Shown piece by piece: positions 38,909 to 41,991 of a DNA stretch of 41,991 bases. Both the position numbers and the translations under genes were made by a program. Origin of the DNA: Saprospiraceae bacterium (lineage in GTDB: Bacteria > Bacteroidota > Bacteroidia > Chitinophagales > Saprospiraceae); contig JADJPZ010000001.1 of NCBI GenBank assembly GCA_016713025.1, positions 1-41,991 of the forward strand, read 5' to 3'. Numbering within the stretch: position 1 is the first letter of the stretch; each line of letters opens with the position of its first letter. Below the pieces are notes generated by a model, which saw nothing but the letters and a program-made list of their open reading frames with translations, made no database searches and was not told the DNA's origin.

Positions 38909-38939
38909 AAAAAAAAGCCCGAACAAATTTGTTCGGGCT
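38909..38939 (-). terminator. Strong Rho-independent terminator, minus strand
   Basis: AGCCCGAACAAA (38916-38927) and TTTGTTCGGGCT (38928-38939) are perfect complements. The minus strand continues into an eight-T run (38916-38909). It reads as an end signal for something transcribed leftward from above 38940, not for tlpA, which starts downstream of it. Confidence 0.85.
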
Positions 38940-38962
38940 AACTACGGTGCGTACGGAATTCT

Positions 38963-39071
38963 TCAGATTGCCTTATAGCTCATAGCCATAAAGACTATTA
39001 AAATGCTAAGTAGCAAGAAGGCAAAAAAGAAAACGTGAATCCCGGAACAAATTTCGTCTTTTGTAAAACAT
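38963..39071 (-). CDS. Possible 35-residue single-pass membrane peptide (one frameshift)
   Basis: An ATG at 39071 gives the basic start MFYKRRNLFRDSRF. A one-base change in the T-run near 39030 leads to FFAFLLLSILIVFMAMSYKAI and a TGA at 38965-38963, 24 nt before the strong minus-strand terminator. Basic head, one hydrophobic helix and short tail is the plan of a small membrane protein. No family is recognised. The only independent support is the position of the terminator. Confidence 0.35.
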
Positions 39072-39486
39072 AAAAATCTGAGTTTGGTATTGGTTATTAA
39101 GTTCTATATTTCGATAACTTTTATCGTGTCGTCTTATCACACTATGCCAAAATGATACCATATGAAAAATAGATAATATGAACTATACCCACTATTTTAT
39201 ACCAAAATCAGGGTGTTTTTCTCATGTAAAATTATTACTCCCTTTGTGTTTTAAGCATCAACTGTTTTTATATGATGATTTTATTAAAATGTCAATTTCA
39301 CTAATATATGGCTGGTGAAAATTACCCAAATGATGGTAATAAATAATTTTTATCCATTTAGACATTATAGATACTTCAGGAATAAATATAAAATTTGGAA
39401 AATCATACTTGATATATTACCTTTGATGATCTTCTAATAAGAGTGTTAAAGGAATTTTCAAATACAACACAATACGAACAAAACAT
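39072..39486. other. 415-nt AT-rich gap
   Basis: I see no gene or strong hairpin. Divergent promoters for the small membrane frame (-) and the LURP-one-like gene (+) should lie here, but I could not pick a convincing TTG/TAnnTTTG pair. Confidence 0.4.
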
Positions 39487-40062
39487 ATGACTTATCCATT
39501 AGAATTTGAATTAAAGTATTGGCACTTGCTCCGCAATTTTATGTAAGAGACATTCGGCAGAAATGTGGCCTATGTGAAACAAAACTTTTTAAACTAAAAG
39601 AAGATATCTCCGTATTTGAAGATGAAAGCCAGCGAAATGTCATTTTCAAAATCAAAGCGAATCAATGGATTGATTGGTCAGCATCCTACATTACGTATGA
39701 TAAGGAAAACCATGAGATGGGACGGATAGGGCGAAAAGGAGCCAGATCGCTCTGAAGGCCACCTACGAAGTATTTGATGATGCTGATCACAAAGAGTTCA
39801 TCATAGGGAAGAGAATGCTTTTGTCAAAATCATGGATGGTATCTTTTCTGAAGTTCCGATTCTAGGTATTTTTACAGGATACTTTTTCAACCCCAATACA
39901 ACATCACCAATACAAATGGTGAATTGGTGGCTGTATTTAGTAAAGAACAATCTTTTTGGGGTAAGAAGTTTTCATTAAATCACTTCCCATTTCGAAATGG
40001 AAGAACAAAGAGTCATTCTTGCCCTTATCATGATGGTGTTATTAGAAAGAAGCAGAGGGTAA
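39487..40062 (+). pseudogene. LURP-one-related / phospholipid scramblase-like protein, frameshifted
   Basis: The ATG at 39487 gives MTYPLEFELK. Joining about five frames yields about 190 residues: LALAPQFYVRDIRQKCGLCE, TKLFKLKEDISVFEDESQRN, KANQWIDWSASYITYDKEN, GRIGRKGARSL, YEVFDDADHKEFIIREENAF-like, FKIMDGIFSEVPILGIFTGY-like, and YFFNPKYNIT. The C-terminal half has GELVAVFSKEQSFWGKKFSL, EMEEQRVILALIMMVLLERS and a TAA at 40060-40062. The beta-strand series with FFNP and a closing hydrophobic helix is that of the LURP-one/scramblase-like fold. The bacterial function is unknown. It lies within 2.5 kb of the window end, where breaks are dense. Confidence 0.6.
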
Positions 40063-40169
40063 AAACTGCCCCAAGTGGATGGTTGTAAATAGGTAACTAC
40101 ATTTTACCATCAATTTGACGGGCTATAAAAATCCGTCATGGCCTCCTGACTTTGGTACAAGGCATCAAT

Positions 40170-40210
40170 ACCAGTGCTTCTTGCGGCGCAAGGTCGCAAC
40201 TGGTGTTTTT
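40170..40210 (+). terminator. Probable terminator after the LURP-one-like gene
   Basis: ACCAGTGC (40170-40177) pairs with GCAACTGGT (40196-40204, one bulge), with CTTGC/GCAAG forming an inner stem, and GTTTTT follows. It is 108 nt after the stop at 40062. Confidence 0.5.
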
Positions 40211-40593
40211 ACTATTATGAATTTTCTTAACCTAATATACCTGTATGAAACTTTTCCTAGGCTTTTACTTGCTCAATTGCTTCTTTTTTATACATTGGTA
40301 GTTATTTGCAGAAGAGCATTATCTGTAAACTATTTTTTTTATAAGTGATTAACGATTTGCTATCCTTTAACATTTTATGTTTTAACCTGAATTGCTGGAA
40401 AATCAGGTGATTATATCTAATTTTAGATTGAGTATTTTCATACTAAGGTAGCTTATAGTGACAGAAAATATTTTCCATAAAAATTAAATTATAATGCATT
40501 GTAAATTAAATAACTATGATGTTAAATTTTGCACTCAACTTTCTGTTTATTATAAACTGCTATCATAACTTTTCTAAACGAAATTAATAAATT
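40211..40593. other. 383-nt gap
   Basis: The region is AT-rich. A 77-codon plus-strand frame (40115-40348) crosses into it, but it runs through the terminator hairpin and has an unconvincing composition, so I do not call it. Nothing else is seen. Confidence 0.4.
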
Positions 40594-41024
40594 ATGAACA
40601 CTCATTTACAGCTCAAAGAAGAGACAAAAACCAATAACGATACGGGATCATATTCTAGGTAACATGTCATTTTGTACACTTTGTAATAGTGCGCTTGGGG
40701 AGTGTATTCGCATCAGGTGATTATGCTCCACTTTATGAAGTTTTAACCCTGATGCAGAAACTTTTTCCTCAAGGAATAGATGAACAACGCCGAAACATTC
40801 AAGGTATTCAAAAGATTTTTGATTTTTGGCAAACTTGGCGCATCAGCAATAACACCATCGCCATGACTATCACTGAAATAAATTCAGTGCCCGTCATCGT
40901 AAGCGGATCAGTTGGAGAAACAGCAAAACCTGGCACCTGGGCGGTATTTTCTTGGTTCAATGTCAATGTCAATTTTGTTCCAAGCATGCAAAGAGGCCAG
41001 GTAAATGCTACATTTAGTTTCTAA
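40594..41024 (+). CDS. Unrecognised protein, possibly frameshifted
   Basis: An ATG at 40594 opens MNTHLQLKEETKTNNDTGSY and stops near 40660. From about 40689 another frame is open for 111 codons with clear protein character: FASGDYAPLYEVLTLMQKLF, GIDEQRRNIQGIQKIFDFWQ, TIAMTITEINSVPVIVSGSV, and a Gly/aromatic end (FSWFNVNVNFVPSMQRGQ). The two are probably one gene of about 140 residues with a shift near 40665. I recognise no family. No signal peptide. It lies 36 nt upstream of the PLP decarboxylase start, so co-transcription is likely. Confidence 0.5.
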
Positions 41025-41060
41025 GGAAGAAAGCATGATCCAAAAAAATATTTACTTATT

Positions 41061-41991
41061 ATGACCCAAACCAGTTTTAACAATTTGCTTGATCTTAAAT
41101 CAAAATTCTTTTTATCAAAACCCCATCCACCGCGTACAATTTAATGGTAAACTTTTCTTAACCCCAAAATCAACAAATATGATTCACCCACCAAGCCAAG
41201 GTCCATTGATTCTGCAAAAAAAACTACATGAACACATAGTAAATTCCGGCTCAAGCGAAAAACTTCAATTACATGACAGGAAAGGCGCCGAAACATTAGA
41301 AGCACTCTTTCTTAGGTACTAAAGGAATCAATCCCGAAGTACCTTACTGAGTTGTTACTTGTTGCTGTTGCAGGTATGTTTATGCTAGAGAATCCCTTTT
41401 CCAAACAAACCTGATTATGTCAACAAAGAAATTCAGAGTCCGAAAGTTTCAGGATACAATGATGCTTATGCGGCGGTTGTTAGTTTTGGTAGATGAATTG
41501 ACCAAGTCAGGCACTTTTATAGCATGCGCTCGATCGGCCATATGGCACAGGATGCGGCGATGCCTGGAATTTTGGGATATTTTGCTGCATTGCTATATAA
41601 TCAAAAATAATGTTGCTGTTGAAGCTTCTGCAGTTACAACTTGGCTGGAGATGGAAGTAGGTAATGAGCTTTGTAAGATGTTTGGGCTATAAATAAAACC
41701 CATCGGATTACCACCTTTACTTCGCTGAATCCAATTCCTGCGTCTGATGAAGCAACAAATAATTCTATAACTGCTTGGGGCACATCACTTGTGACGGGTC
41801 TGTAGCAAACCTCGAAGGTGCCGTGGATGGCACGAAATCAGAAGTTTTATGCAGTAGGTACTAAAGGCGGCAATATTAAATAGACCAGCTTTGGCAGCAG
41901 CTAAAAACTTTAAAGTTACACTTCTTGATGGCACAAAACCATTGATTCAACTTGATAACTGGACATTGTAACTTACCAATTGACGAAGTTT
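41061..41991 (+). pseudogene. PLP-dependent (group II) decarboxylase, 5' part only, frameshifted, runs off the right edge
   Basis: The start near 41061 (MTQTSFNNLLDLKSKF) continues, across about six frame changes, through HPPSQGPLILQKKLHEHIVN, EALFLGTKGINPEV, an N-terminal helical domain (SGYNDAYAAV, MRSIGHMAQDAAMPGILGYF), the signature AALLYNQ plus VAVEASAVTTWLEMEVGNEL and CKMFGY, then WGHITCDGSVANLEG, where the Gly/Ser loop binds the PLP phosphate. The last bases read KNFKVTLLDGT and LIQLDN-like residues. This order is that of group II decarboxylases (glutamate/aromatic amino acid type). The PLP lysine lies beyond the window, so the substrate cannot be inferred. The breaks cluster near the window end and may be assembly errors. 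Confidence 0.7.

Overview
The window looks like a chromosomal segment of an AT-rich member of the Bacteroidota, most likely a Saprospiria/Chitinophagales-type environmental bacterium. The evidence is type IX secretion (T9SS) sorting-domain tails, a DUF1573 protein, several lipoproteins, Bacteroidota-type TAnnTTTG promoter elements, a lack of Shine-Dalgarno sites, and genes typical of the group (NamZ, PPIase lipoproteins, VPS10/sortilin-like propeller protein, MiaE, polyphosphate glucokinase). The taxonomic placement is inference from protein style. Many otherwise ordinary genes carry single-base frameshifts, often in homopolymers (superoxide dismutase, DsbA, NamZ, TlpA, helicase). Damage is densest in the first 3 kb and last 2.5 kb. 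Much of it may be uncorrected long-read error rather than real decay, so I reconstructed products across frames and say where.

Layout. 1-2.9 kb: broken remains of a T9SS-secreted protein, a secreted endonuclease I with T9SS tail, and a DnaC/IstB-like P-loop ATPase. 2.8-4.0 kb: almost gene-free. 4.0-6.4 kb (+): iodotyrosine-deiodinase-like nitroreductase, Mn/Fe superoxide dismutase with terminator, secreted hypothetical. 6.5-10.4 kb (-): lipoprotein propeller, DUF1573 protein, DsbA-family protein, NamZ/DUF1343 muramidase. 10.6-15.2 kb (+): two-repeat secreted protein, large M43-type secreted metalloprotease, small hypothetical. 15.3-19.7 kb (-): polyphosphate glucokinase, two adjacent cyclophilin lipoproteins (one with a PKD domain), conserved hypothetical, MiaE, coiled-coil secreted protein.

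20.0-30.4 kb (+) is a Type I restriction-modification island: XRE regulator, hsdR, hsdS, an IS3-family element with TIRs, 3-bp target duplication and A6G frameshift site, RhuM, an HsdM-HsdS chimeric scar, a KilA-N protein, then hsdM. About 195-bp repeats with TGTGTATAAC termini lie in inverted orientation at 19.98-20.17 kb and 36.68-36.88 kb, with a solo end at 30.35 kb just after hsdM. Two separate deletion scars show that this locus once held more hsdM/hsdS copies.

30.5-34.7 kb (+): VPS10/sortilin-like protein and an alpha/beta hydrolase, probably co-transcribed. 35.2-36.4 kb (-): glycerate kinase. 36.9-38.2 kb (+): DEAD-box RNA helicase. 38.3-39.1 kb (-): TlpA-like thioredoxin, and a tiny possible membrane peptide ahead of a strong terminator. 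39.5-42.0 kb (+): LURP-one/scramblase-like protein, an unrecognised protein, and the 5' part of a PLP-dependent decarboxylase that runs off the window.

The most interesting part is the restriction island with its modular accessory-gene/hsdM junctions, its deletion scars, and the flanking MITE-like repeats.
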